A stretch of DNA of 64,000 nt, from NCBI RefSeq assembly GCF_002285635.2, contig NZ_CP023049.2, forward strand, positions 868,001-932,000, written 5' to 3'. Shown one piece after another: positions 9,410 to 18,056 of this stretch. Every line of letters starts with the position of its first letter. The first letter of the stretch is position 1. Under the pieces are notes generated by a model. The model did no database searches. It was not told the DNA's origin and saw nothing but the letters and a program-made list of their open reading frames with translations. A program made the translations under genes and the position numbers. This DNA is from Chryseobacterium piperi. Its GTDB lineage: Bacteria > Bacteroidota > Bacteroidia > Flavobacteriales > Weeksellaceae.

Positions 9410-10102
9410 TTATATCTGTGAATTGATTTCATTTATTCCTTCGGTCGATTTAAATTCATCTAATGCGGACAATATTTTAGATGGGACCGAATTATAGTCA
9501 AAGGTTACTTTGAGCTCGTCAGAAGAACTGTCCTTATTGCTATGTATGAATATTTCACTTGTACTTAATTCATACTTCATCAATATGCTTTCAATTTGTC
9601 CCAGGCTAATCAGTTTAGAATTGTAGAATAAGGTCATTGTTTTGCCTCTTGTGCTTTTAAAAAACCTCTTTTCAAATGGTTTTAAAAGGCTTAGGATAAT
9701 GAGTATAATCAATGCAGCAATACATGCTGGGAAATATAAGCCTCCGCCAACGGCTAATCCGATACCAGCAACAGCCCATAATCCGGCAGCAGTAGTAAGT
9801 CCTATGATAATCTGAGGTCTCAAAAATAAGATGGTACCGGCACCCAGGAAGCCTACTCCACTGATAACCTGAGCAGCAATCCTTGAAGGGTCGAGTACGA
9901 TTGAGGGTTTGCCCATAATATCACTAAAACCAAATGCTGAAACAATCATAATTAAGCATGAGCCTACACAAACCAGCATATGTGTTCTTAAACCAGCAAC
10001 TCCTTCTTTTCTCTGTCTGTCCCAACCAATAAGGCCACCTAATACAGCAGCAATAAGCAAACGAATAGCTATTTCCTGATTGGCTAAATGGTAATTGATC
10101 AT
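9410..10102 (-). CDS. MgtC/SapB family membrane protein
   Basis: 230 residues. The N-terminal domain has about four to five membrane segments with the MgtC signature GGLIGWDRQRKEG (18-30) followed by LRTHMLV, and VSGVGFLGAGTI. The soluble C-terminal domain (about 145-230) carries the ACT-like tail seen in longer MgtC proteins. MgtC proteins modulate magnesium and phosphate homeostasis and the F-type ATP synthase in some bacteria; the role here is not shown by the sequence. Nothing in the neighbourhood points to a magnesium transporter. Confidence 0.88.
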   Translation of the reverse strand: MINYHLANQEIAIRLLIAAVLGGLIGWDRQRKEGVAGLRTHMLVCVGSCLIMIVSAFGFSDIMGKPSIVLDPSRIAAQVISGVGFLGAGTILFLRPQIIIGLTTAAGLWAVAGIGLAVGGGLYFPACIAALIILIILSLLKPFEKRFFKSTRGKTMTLFYNSKLISLGQIESILMKYELSTSEIFIHSNKDSSSDELKVTFDYNSVPSKILSALDEFKSTEGINEINSQI

Positions 10103-10227
10103 ATTTCTTTAGAATTAGGGTTTGATGAAAATATATTAAGTGTTTATTAATTTTTTAATTGAAATATTTAATTATTAATCATAAAACAACTTATGAAAAT
10201 ATACTCGCAAAAACGATACCATTTGGG

Positions 10228-10352
10228 GGAAGGGAGGAATTGTAAAATTGAAGAATAGTAAAATCGTGAAACGGCGAAATCGCGGAATTGCCCAACGGCT
10301 AAAGTGGAGGCATACAATTGTGAAGAGGCTAAATTGCAAAATTGCGGAACAG
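10228..10352. repeat. Degenerate short direct repeats
   Basis: The stretch is made of about a dozen loosely repeated 7-10 base units such as TAAAATTG, TAAAATCG, CGAAATCG, CGGAATTG, TAAATTG and CAAAATTGCGG. A 72-codon frame crosses it into the PAP2 gene but follows the repeat rather than a protein. It fills much of the gap between the MgtC and PAP2 genes. Confidence 0.6.
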
Positions 10353-10354
10353 CT

Positions 10355-11014
10355 TTATGAAGTCGGTTTCATATTCTTAACATATACGGATCCCATTGCG
10401 AACAGGCAGATAACCCCTACAATAAATCCACCTAATACATCCGTAAACCAATGCGCTCCTAAATAAATGCGGGAAAATGCTCCCAGAAAGATCATTACAA
10501 GACATGCTGTTATAAGAAGAATTCTTAAACTATATTTTATCTTCTTCATATGAAGGAAAATAAGTATTAATGCGCCGAAAAATACAGTATAAAATAAAAC
10601 ATGACCACTGGGAAAGCTTTGATATTGAGTTTTTTCTAAGAGTACCACCAGATCCTGAGAAGGACGAGGTCTGTTGATGAGTATTTTAAGAATCAGTCCG
10701 ACAATACCGGATAATAAGGTTGATAAAATAAGCAGGGCTTCATTTTTATATTTTAATAATACCAATACAAGAGCAGTAAGAGCAACCATGGCTATAGATA
10801 CAGGAGTTCTTCCTAGCCAGCTGATGCCGATCATCAGGGTATTGAGGTTTTCAGTTTGATTTTCCTGAATTTCTCTTGAAATATGAAGATCAAGATATTC
10901 AGGAGAAATAAACGTAACAAATACGCTTAATAAAATAAATATAATAAGAAGGCTGATGAGCGTTGCATAAAATAAAAGTTTTTTATTAGCCTCTAAATAG
11001 GTTATGAATTTCAT
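10355..11014 (-). CDS. PAP2-superfamily lipid phosphatase
   Basis: 219 residues with about six membrane segments. The three PAP2 catalytic motifs are intact: K110-R115-P116 (KILINRPRP), PSGH at 135-138, and SRIYLGAHWFTD at 181-192 with H188 and D192. Such enzymes remove phosphate from lipid phosphates (undecaprenyl pyrophosphate, phosphatidic acid or lipid A) on the outer face of the inner membrane. Substrate cannot be decided. It is a single gene; the SusC/D terminator lies upstream of it. Confidence 0.9.
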   Translation of the reverse strand: MKFITYLEANKKLLFYATLISLLIIFILLSVFVTFISPEYLDLHISREIQENQTENLNTLMIGISWLGRTPVSIAMVALTALVLVLLKYKNEALLILSTLLSGIVGLILKILINRPRPSQDLVVLLEKTQYQSFPSGHVLFYTVFFGALILIFLHMKKIKYSLRILLITACLVMIFLGAFSRIYLGAHWFTDVLGGFIVGVICLFAMGSVYVKNMKPTS

Positions 11015-11165
11015 ATGCTAAAAATTAATCATGACAAGATAGCGATCCAATTTCAAATTAATTTTGAATTTTTCCTGTAAGATCAATCCATTTCATCATT
11101 TGTAACGCTAGGGAATCCTTGAAACAAAATGTATGCTAATGCTGCATTTTGTTTAGAATTATTTA

Positions 11166-11195
11166 TAAAAAAAGCCGGAGCTTACTACTCCGGCT
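11166..11195 (-). terminator. Rho-independent terminator of the SusC/SusD operon
   Basis: AGCCGGAG and CTCCGGCT pair across a 7-base loop. Read on the minus strand the stem is followed by a run of seven T. It lies 45 bases past the SusD stop. Confidence 0.88.
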
Positions 11196-11239
11196 ACAAA
11201 CATTAATGGTTTGTTATATGAATGAATTGCGTTTTACTT

Positions 11240-12703
11240 TTAATCGTTCTGTTTGATCTGAGGGTTATTGTTGATCTCCTTATTAGGGATCTGGAATCTG
11301 AATTTATCTGGTGATAGATTAAACCTTCCGAATGTATGGTTAGTTCCCGGGTATACCCTTTCTAAAGGGATGTTTAATCTTTTCATGTCAAACCAGTCAT
11401 ATCCTTCTCCCCAAAGCTCAATTCTTTTCTGTAGAATGATTTCGTTGATCAGCTCACTTCCGGTTTTTGTAGATAAGATATAAGCATTGTTTCTTTTTGA
11501 AGTAATTTCAAATAAGACTTGTCTGGCTTCTGCTTCCCTTCCTTGTCTGGCGAGAGCTTCCGCTTCTATATAATACAATGAAGAAGCCCTGATGTAGATA
11601 TAATCACCTTCAAAAAGTGTGGGATCTTTAAATTTCCAACTCACATAAGGCGGATAGTTTTTTGTCTTTGCATTAAAAGTGTAAGTAGCATTCTGGCTGC
11701 CATTGAACACTTTCTTACGATAATCGGTTTCTGGGATCGCTTCGTAAAGACGTTTATCTATCAGCTTGTGAATTCTTGCAGCACCGGCATATCCTTCATT
11801 GGTATTATCAAACATTGAGAAGAACGAAGCATAATAATTTCCGATACTCATCGTGGATATCGTGTTGTGGAAACCCCATAATACTTCCGGATTATTAATA
11901 TTGGAAAATCCTGTAGTGGTATATTCATTTTCAGTCATCAGTGTTACTCCTTGTTTGCTTTCACTGGCATACTTGCCTGCTTTGATATAGTCTCCTGTCT
12001 GTAAATAGATTTCAGCGGCAATAGCTTTCGCCGTCCTTTGATCGATCTGAGCTCTGGACGGCCGTGCATAGGTATCCAGAAGGGCAATGGACTCTTCAAT
12101 ATCACTCGCAATCTGATGGTAAACTTCCGATACTTTAGCTCTGGGAAGTCCCTGGCTTTGATTACTGCTTGTCAGAACAAGCGGAACTCCCGGATCAGAC
12201 TGATGCTCTTTGGAGTCATTGGCGTAAAAGCGGATCAGGTAAAAATAAGAATAGGCTCTCAGAGCAAGTAGTTGTCCTTTAATTGACCGATTATTAGAGT
12301 TGTCAGTCTTCTTTAAATCTTCCAGAAGTTTATTAATGACAAATATTCTCGCATAAAAAGTAGTCCAGACAAACTCTGATGCTGAATTGCTGGCATTGGT
12401 AGCATCGTAATTATAAAACATACCTAAATGCTGGTTGGTAGACTGTATGACATCATTAGACATCAAGTCTGATCCTGCTTTTATAGCCATAATTCCAAAA
12501 TCAGAATGTGCGGTTGTTCCTCCGGCACCGTGACTGCGGAGATCAAGGTATATGCCGCCGAGTATTTTTTCGGGCGATGACTGGTCTTTAATCAGTTGTT
12601 CACCTGATATGTCCCCATCCGGAACTGTATTCAGGTCATTGGCGCAGCTATGGATCATCATGCCTACTGATATTGCTGCAATAAAGTATTTTATTGTTTT
12701 CAT
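11240..12703 (-). CDS. SusD/RagB-family nutrient-binding lipoprotein
   Basis: 487 residues. Lipid-anchored to the outer membrane through C20 of the signal sequence (MMIHSC). The family's helical TPR scaffold with long insertions is recognisable: an N-terminal region with NTVPDGDISGEQ, conserved RAYSYFYLIRFYAND, AEIYLQTGDYIKA, and the C-terminal block EAEARQVLFEITSKR then LWGEGYDWFDMKRL. It would cap the SusC barrel and deliver ligand to it. Its start lies 10 bases after the SusC stop, so the pair is one operon. No polysaccharide lyase or glycosidase is nearby, so the cargo may be a peptide, siderophore or other nutrient rather than a glycan. Confidence 0.93.
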   Translation of the reverse strand: MKTIKYFIAAISVGMMIHSCANDLNTVPDGDISGEQLIKDQSSPEKILGGIYLDLRSHGAGGTTAHSDFGIMAIKAGSDLMSNDVIQSTNQHLGMFYNYDATNASNSASEFVWTTFYARIFVINKLLEDLKKTDNSNNRSIKGQLLALRAYSYFYLIRFYANDSKEHQSDPGVPLVLTSSNQSQGLPRAKVSEVYHQIASDIEESIALLDTYARPSRAQIDQRTAKAIAAEIYLQTGDYIKAGKYASESKQGVTLMTENEYTTTGFSNINNPEVLWGFHNTISTMSIGNYYASFFSMFDNTNEGYAGAARIHKLIDKRLYEAIPETDYRKKVFNGSQNATYTFNAKTKNYPPYVSWKFKDPTLFEGDYIYIRASSLYYIEAEALARQGREAEARQVLFEITSKRNNAYILSTKTGSELINEIILQKRIELWGEGYDWFDMKRLNIPLERVYPGTNHTFGRFNLSPDKFRFQIPNKEINNNPQIKQND

Positions 12704-12713
12704 ATTTTTTTTA

Positions 12714-15674
12714 TTAAAATGTTAGTTTAAAGCCCAGGGAAACACTTGATAGCAATGAATACTTGTATGCATCCGATACACCGGTTAATGAAGCTCTTGG
12801 ATCATAGCCTTTTCTCTTAGACCACAGATATAGGTTGTTTCCTGTAAGGTAAATTCTTAAGCCGGACAGGCCGATTTGTTGCGGAAAACCTTCCGGCAGC
12901 TGATAGGATAAAGTAATGTCCTGAAGGCTGATGTAATCTGATTTAATCAGGTAGAGGGTCGAATTTCCATTTTGATTGGTTGATGTCAGGTCTACACGAG
13001 GCAATTCAGCATTAGGATTTTCCGGTGTCCACGTCTTACTTAAATCCGTTGAGTAATTGGAAGCATAGGTGTCCGAATGGAATAATGTTCTGTAAATATC
13101 ATCATACCCATATCCGCCGAACTGATAAGCAAAATTTACTGCCAGACTGATTCCTTTATAGGTAAAGTCTGTTCCGAACCCTCCGTATACTTTTGGGATA
13201 GCCGATTTCCCCGTATTGTAATCGGTGGCTTCTTTATAGTTTTTTGTAACCGTTGTTTCCTCCTGCTGGGTATTCGGATTAATCACTGTGCGATACCATT
13301 GTGCATCTCCGTTATTAGGATCAACACCGGCAAACTTTTTCAGATAATAAGTATATCGATCCCCTCCTTCAGTCAGAATAAACAGCCCTGAAACCAAGCC
13401 GGTATTCCTTTGTTCCGCAGGTAATTTGGTGATTTTATTTTTGTAATGGGTGGCATTGGCATATACATTCCATTGAAGTTGATCGGATTGAAGAATCTCC
13501 ACACTCAGGTTGGCCTGAACGCCTTTATTGATCATATCCCCGATGTTGCCGTATTTTACATACGAACCAGCATTAGACGGAGGCAACGGAAGCGTATAAA
13601 TCATATCCGATACTTTTCTTTCAAAATAATCGGCGTTCAGATTGATCCTGTTTTTGAGAAGAGAAATTTCAAATCCTGCATTCAGATTCTTGGATGTTTC
13701 CCATTTTAAATCCCTGTTTCCTTGTTTCTTGAGGGATAAAACCGGCTTATCATCTCCAAAGTTGTTGATACCATATATATCCTGATAGGCATAATAGTCC
13801 CTTGTGCCATTATCCAGTAATATATTATCATTTCCTTGTTGTCCGTAAGAAGCTTTTAGCCTTAAGGAATTAATTACAGTATTATCTTTCAGGAAGTTTT
13901 CCTTAGCAATATTCCATGCCACTCCCAAACCGTAAAAGGTACCCCATCTGCTGTCCGGAGAAAAGACTGAAGAACCGTCTCTACGGATGTTGGCGTTAAA
14001 GAAATATTTTCCATCATAATTATAGAGTAATCTGGAGAAGTACCCTTCCACTGCATATTCATAACCACTCCCGGATAAGTCCGTAATTTTCACAGCATTG
14101 TCAAAGGATAGTGAATTCGGTAATAAAAGCTGTTGTTTGGATCCGGAAAACCCATCACTTTTCATTTTATTTAATTCATGTCCGATCAGGATGTTGAAAT
14201 TATGCTTATTTAATTTTTTCTGATAGGTAAGCAATTGCTGATGGTTCAAAGTATATCTGAATAGAGACTCTCTGGAAATGGTTCCTCCTACAGATGAAGA
14301 AGTCCCCCCTACTGTATTTCCATATTGCAGGTTTCTTATGTTTTCCAGATAAGCTCCGAAATTATAAGTGAAATCCAATCCTTTTATGATCTCATAATTC
14401 AATCCCAGGTTGGCATTGGTAATATTATTAGCTGTCTGGAATTTGTCAGACTGGAGGTTTCCCACTGGGTTTTCAAACACGGCATACGATCGTGTAGCTC
14501 CATTAGGACCTTGTCCGTCACCATAATCATACAATTGGTTTCCATTGCTGTCATAGACAGGCTGGTAATTATTATCTCTTAAGAAAACAGGATAAAAGGG
14601 AGCTATGTTCCGGGCAAACTGAAAGGGGTTTGAAAAACCTCCGGATTCACCAAAGTCCTGCTTACTGTAAGTATACGATAAATTACTGGTCAACTTCAAT
14701 TTGGGGGTGATGGAATAATCGAGATTAGACCTGATCCCGAATCTTTCAAATCCTGATGCAATAAGGTAGCCTTGGTCATCTAAATAATTTAATGAGGTGT
14801 ATGATTTTATCTGCTCGCTATTCGCATTAATTCCTACGCTGGCTTCTCTCCTTAATCCGGGCTTGAATAATAGGTTTTTCCAGTTATCCTGATATAATAA
14901 TCTCGCATTGGGATTAAAAGAGCCATCCTGCGCAATCAAACTGTTAAACGCAATACTATAGGCGTTATATCCTAGTTTGTTTAATGCTGCAAGACCCACG
15001 TCATGAGGGCTCGCTCCGGAAGGAACGGCTCCCGGTTGTTTCAGTCTTGCGATCTCTCCAATTCTGGCCCGGTTATAAAATGCCGTATAATAATCCTGTG
15101 GCGAAGTGTATACAGAATAATCCTGAACAGATCTGAAATTAACTCCTGTTCGGACATCTGCTTCGACATGGAGGCCTGTAGACTTACCTCTCTTCGTATT
15201 TACAATGATCACTCCGTTGGCTCCTCTGGAACCATATAAGGCATTGGAAGAAGCGTCTTCAAGAAAAGAAATACTTTCGATATCTGTTCCAGGAATGCTG
15301 TTGAGGTTTCCATTATAAGGAATGCCGTCAAGTACGATTAACGGATCACTTGATGCATTGATGGAACCTATTCCACGCATCCTGATAATCGGTTGGGAGC
15401 CTGGCTGGCCAGAGGATACGACCTGTACCCCTGCTACTTTACCTCCGATTCCCTGAAGGATATTTCCATTTTGAAGTGTAGACAGGTCTTTGGCTTTTAA
15501 TGACTGTACAGATCCTGTTATTTCTTCTTTCTTTTGCTTTCCAAAAGCAACGACCACCACTTCTTTTATGGACTGTTCTTTGGTGGAAAGGCTGTCCCTG
15601 TTTTGTTGTGCAAAGCCAAACTCCGCAATTAGGATCATGGCCAAAGCACCAATCTTGCATTGGTTTTTCTTCAT
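12714..15674 (-). CDS. SusC/RagA-family TonB-linked outer-membrane receptor
   Basis: 986 residues. Signal peptide 1-22, then a TonB-box-like segment (EVVVVAFGKQKKEEITGSV) and directly the plug domain with VAGVQVVSSGQPGSQPIIRMRG-type sequence, DPLIVLDGIPYNG and LYGSRGANGVIIV, then the 22-strand barrel ending in GFKLTF. Most SusC proteins carry a carboxypeptidase-regulatory-like domain of about 80 residues before the plug; it is missing here. The protein moves ligands captured by SusD across the outer membrane using TonB energy. A -7 box at 16044-16051 and a small ORF at 15856-16014 lie in its long leader. Confidence 0.93.
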   Translation of the reverse strand: MKKNQCKIGALAMILIAEFGFAQQNRDSLSTKEQSIKEVVVVAFGKQKKEEITGSVQSLKAKDLSTLQNGNILQGIGGKVAGVQVVSSGQPGSQPIIRMRGIGSINASSDPLIVLDGIPYNGNLNSIPGTDIESISFLEDASSNALYGSRGANGVIIVNTKRGKSTGLHVEADVRTGVNFRSVQDYSVYTSPQDYYTAFYNRARIGEIARLKQPGAVPSGASPHDVGLAALNKLGYNAYSIAFNSLIAQDGSFNPNARLLYQDNWKNLLFKPGLRREASVGINANSEQIKSYTSLNYLDDQGYLIASGFERFGIRSNLDYSITPKLKLTSNLSYTYSKQDFGESGGFSNPFQFARNIAPFYPVFLRDNNYQPVYDSNGNQLYDYGDGQGPNGATRSYAVFENPVGNLQSDKFQTANNITNANLGLNYEIIKGLDFTYNFGAYLENIRNLQYGNTVGGTSSSVGGTISRESLFRYTLNHQQLLTYQKKLNKHNFNILIGHELNKMKSDGFSGSKQQLLLPNSLSFDNAVKITDLSGSGYEYAVEGYFSRLLYNYDGKYFFNANIRRDGSSVFSPDSRWGTFYGLGVAWNIAKENFLKDNTVINSLRLKASYGQQGNDNILLDNGTRDYYAYQDIYGINNFGDDKPVLSLKKQGNRDLKWETSKNLNAGFEISLLKNRINLNADYFERKVSDMIYTLPLPPSNAGSYVKYGNIGDMINKGVQANLSVEILQSDQLQWNVYANATHYKNKITKLPAEQRNTGLVSGLFILTEGGDRYTYYLKKFAGVDPNNGDAQWYRTVINPNTQQEETTVTKNYKEATDYNTGKSAIPKVYGGFGTDFTYKGISLAVNFAYQFGGYGYDDIYRTLFHSDTYASNYSTDLSKTWTPENPNAELPRVDLTSTNQNGNSTLYLIKSDYISLQDITLSYQLPEGFPQQIGLSGLRIYLTGNNLYLWSKRKGYDPRASLTGVSDAYKYSLLSSVSLGFKLTF

Positions 15675-15855
15675 TATATTAATTTTAAGTAGAGATTTAA
15701 AAATGAGATGTACGCTTCCTGTTATTTCCGGTTAGGAAATAATAATCCTCTTCCCTATTTTTCAGAGGGATGCTAAATAATTTTGACCTTTACAGGAGAT
15801 TACCTGTTAAAAATTGAAATTAGGAGGTTGAGTTCCGGAGGAATAAGCGTAGCTA
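15675..15855 (-). promoter_or_regulatory. Untranslated stretch before susC
   Basis: This stretch lies between the small ORF and the SusC start. It contains small stems (ACAGG-N6-CCTGT near 15792) but no T-run terminator and no riboswitch that I recognise. If transcription starts at the -7 box near 16044, it is part of a leader of about 360 bases. Confidence 0.35.
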
Positions 15856-16014
15856 TTAAAGCTTTATCATCATATGGTCCACTATCATATCAAAGCACAT
15901 CGGGTAGAAAGTAAGTTGGTGCTGTGAAAGGCAATGATCTGCATTATATTCACAAGAAACAGATGCAGCTGCCATAATGGTATTCGGATAAGAAGTAAAG
16001 GATTTCTTATTCAT
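15856..16014 (-). CDS. Possible 52-residue leader ORF in the SusC/SusD transcript
   Basis: The frame runs ATG (16014) to TAA and encodes 52 residues including MAAASVSCEYN, ADHCLSQHQ and DMIVDHMMIKL. It is unusually rich in Met, Cys and His and has no clear signal peptide or homologue known to me. A -7 box on the same strand ends about 30 bases upstream, so this would be the first ORF on the SusC/SusD message, 181 bases before the SusC start. It could be a leader peptide, an independent small protein or chance. Downstream, the other two frames are also open, so a decayed gene is another reading. Confidence 0.35.
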   Translation of the reverse strand: MNKKSFTSYPNTIMAAASVSCEYNADHCLSQHQLTFYPMCFDMIVDHMMIKL

Positions 16015-16043
16015 GAGAATAAAGTTTATTTTTTTAACTGTGT

Positions 16044-16051
16044 CAAAAGTA
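16044..16051 (-). promoter_or_regulatory. -7 promoter box for the SusC/SusD operon
   Basis: On the minus strand this reads TACTTTTG, an exact match to TAnnTTTG, with a TTG 23 bases upstream as a possible -33 element. It is the best promoter candidate for the SusC/SusD transcript. Confidence 0.5.
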
Positions 16052-16239
16052 TTTAATTATTCACAATACCTAATCAAGCAAGGATATGAAATAAATCATA
16101 TTAGTCTATTAATTTAGTGGACTAATAAATATGTATAGTCAATGGTGTAAAATACCCTATTCCAGAATTCTTCCAGATTTTGTCCCGATTTTCGACACTT
16201 TAAAAGATATTTCAATAATAAGTAGCGTTAAAAAGCCTT

Positions 16240-16247
16240 TAAATTTG
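16240..16247 (+). promoter_or_regulatory. -7 promoter box TAAATTTG directly before the DUF2490 gene
   Basis: Exact TAnnTTTG match ending 5 bases before the ATG at 16253, so the message would have almost no leader. It decides the start: the GTG at 16247 overlaps the promoter box and is unlikely to be the initiation codon. Confidence 0.6.
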
Positions 16248-16252
16248 TGATA

Positions 16253-17071
16253 ATGGAGAATGTTTTGTGTGTACAATCGTTTAAATTAAAAAAAATTACC
16301 GGATCCTTATTGCTGTTTGGAAGTCTCCTTTTACACGCCCAGATCAGCCCGCCAGGTCTGGGAGAGGCTAACACAGCATTCTGGGGTGCGTTTGGAGTCC
16401 GACGCCAGTTGGATTCGTTAGGCACTAAAGAGGCCTTAAGCTATATTGCCATAGGACGCAAAAGTGAGCCCGATAATGATAACTTATTGTCCAAGCAGGC
16501 TATTGTTGTACTGAATCATGAGGTATACCATTCTTTTACTCCCCACCAGCAATACAGTTATGCCTTCAGTTACCGCCGACAGCCCCAATATAATGAGGTT
16601 TCACCTTATGAAAAAGAGGGATTGGAACAGGAGTTCAGAATCTATGGTAGATATGCCTATACTTTTAATCTTGGTGAAAGATGGAAGCTTAAAAATACGG
16701 TGCGTCAGGAATTCAGGAAGTTTTTTGATCCCGATTTCCATCAGGTTGAAGAGAATTTACAACTAAGAACCCGTCTTAAAAGTCAGATCACCTACACGCT
16801 CTCATCAGAAAATCATCAAAAGTTGGCATTAAGTGTTGAAGGCTTATTTTCTGCAAGTTATCTTAATGAACCGGATCCTGAATGGACTCCATTCGGATAT
16901 CGGGAAATGCGTATTGCTGCTTATTATATGTTTCGTATTCCCAACTCTCCTTTTACGGTAGATATTGGATACATGGACGATCTGATTAGAGGAAGTGAAA
17001 GTATTCATAAAGGCGGTGTTCATTATATTGCCGCTGATTTGATCTGGGATTTGCCTTATCATAAGAAATAA
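16253..17071 (+). CDS. DUF2490-type outer-membrane beta-barrel protein
   Basis: 272 residues. An N-terminal signal (hydrophobic GSLLLFGSLLLHAQ) is followed by about ten amphipathic strands with alternating aromatics (YSYAFSYRRQPQYN, YGRYAYTFNLGERW, IAAYYMFRIP, YIAADLIWDLP). The pattern of WKLKNTVRQEFR then an aromatic strand end fits DUF2490, a family of small outer-membrane barrels of unknown role found beside transport loci in Bacteroidota. It is divergent from SusC/SusD with a 580-base shared control region and is followed after 30 bases by an AraC regulator, so the three may form one regulon. Confidence 0.7.
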   Translation: MENVLCVQSFKLKKITGSLLLFGSLLLHAQISPPGLGEANTAFWGAFGVRRQLDSLGTKEALSYIAIGRKSEPDNDNLLSKQAIVVLNHEVYHSFTPHQQYSYAFSYRRQPQYNEVSPYEKEGLEQEFRIYGRYAYTFNLGERWKLKNTVRQEFRKFFDPDFHQVEENLQLRTRLKSQITYTLSSENHQKLALSVEGLFSASYLNEPDPEWTPFGYREMRIAAYYMFRIPNSPFTVDIGYMDDLIRGSESIHKGGVHYIAADLIWDLPYHKK

Positions 17072-17101
17072 TTTGGCCTATAAAAAAATCTTTAAAAAAA
17101 G

Positions 17102-17977
17102 TTGTATATTCAAATACAAAATGAATTGGATCCATTGAAAACAGATTACAACATTGCCGAGTTTTCGAAATATGCTAATATTGGAATATCTAAGAGTCGT
17201 GTATTACATCTTATCGATTATGAGGAACACAAAAACATAAGGCAAAGCTCAAAACCTATTCAAATTAATTTTTATATGTTATCTATTCACATTGATTGTG
17301 ATAAAGAAAACTCATATCTCTATATAGACCGTCCGGGAGAGCTTATAGAATGGAATTTGCAAAATCCTTTATCTGGGTATCAGATTTTGATTACTCCTCA
17401 ATTATTGAATCAATATGGTTGGGATTTAAGTTTTACCCATTACAATAGTAATGAAGGACTTTCTATGAAGAAAGATGAAGAGACTGTATTACTGGATTTG
17501 TTTGAAAAGGCTCTTATGGAGTATAAAAAAGAAGTTTTTTCAGAAGGTATTATATTGGGATATGCCATTATAATCTTATGCTACATCGATAACTTTTATA
17601 TCCGTCAATTCGAAACAAAGAGCAAACTATATAATAAAGTGGTAACAGATTTCTATCAGTATTTGGAAATCTATTATGAAGAAAAAGTAAACCTTCCGGA
17701 ATTGCCTTCTGTTACCTATTTTGCTCAAAAGCTGAATCTGTCACCTAATTATTTTGGAGATGTTATTAAACATTTTACAGGTATTGCTCCACAAGAGCAT
17801 ATTCGCGAGTATCTGATACGGGTTTCTAAAAATAAATTGAGCCAATCTACTCTTACAATAAGTGAGATTGGTTATAGTCTTGGTTTTAATTATCCTACTT
17901 ATTTTACCCGTTTTTTTAAAAAAGAAACAGGGATTACACCTACGGCGTTTCGTAACGAGTGCTTATTGGTAAAGTAA
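17102..17977 (+). CDS. AraC-family transcriptional regulator
   Basis: 291 residues from a TTG start at 17102, the only start that keeps the N-terminal domain; the next in-frame ATG would remove 57 residues. The N-terminal half is a cupin-like sensor domain (about 20-160). The C-terminal double HTH (about 190-287) contains FAQKLNLSPNYFGDVIKHFTG and the second-helix signature IGYSLGFNYPTYFTRFFKKETG, which ends TPTAFR. It begins 30 bases after the DUF2490 gene, so the two are probably co-transcribed. It may regulate the divergent SusC/SusD operon (inference). Confidence 0.9.
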   Translation: MYIQIQNELDPLKTDYNIAEFSKYANIGISKSRVLHLIDYEEHKNIRQSSKPIQINFYMLSIHIDCDKENSYLYIDRPGELIEWNLQNPLSGYQILITPQLLNQYGWDLSFTHYNSNEGLSMKKDEETVLLDLFEKALMEYKKEVFSEGIILGYAIIILCYIDNFYIRQFETKSKLYNKVVTDFYQYLEIYYEEKVNLPELPSVTYFAQKLNLSPNYFGDVIKHFTGIAPQEHIREYLIRVSKNKLSQSTLTISEIGYSLGFNYPTYFTRFFKKETGITPTAFRNECLLVK

Positions 17978-17980
17978 AAA

Positions 17981-18009
17981 ATAGCGAATAGAAAATCTCT
18001 ACTCGCTAT
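17981..18009 (-). terminator. Terminator of the SDR gene
   Basis: ATAGCGA pairs with TCGCTAT, with TAGA/TCTA continuing after one mismatch. On the minus strand the stem is followed by six T. It lies 48 bases past the SDR stop and 4 bases past the AraC stop. Confidence 0.75.
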
Positions 18010-18056
18010 CACTACTTAACTAAAGTGATAATTATTCATTATCTTAAATACTTAAA

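Noticed and set aside
10248..10466. 72-codon plus-strand frame
   Set aside because: It runs through the degenerate repeat patch and then antisense to the PAP2 gene; composition follows the repeat, not a protein.
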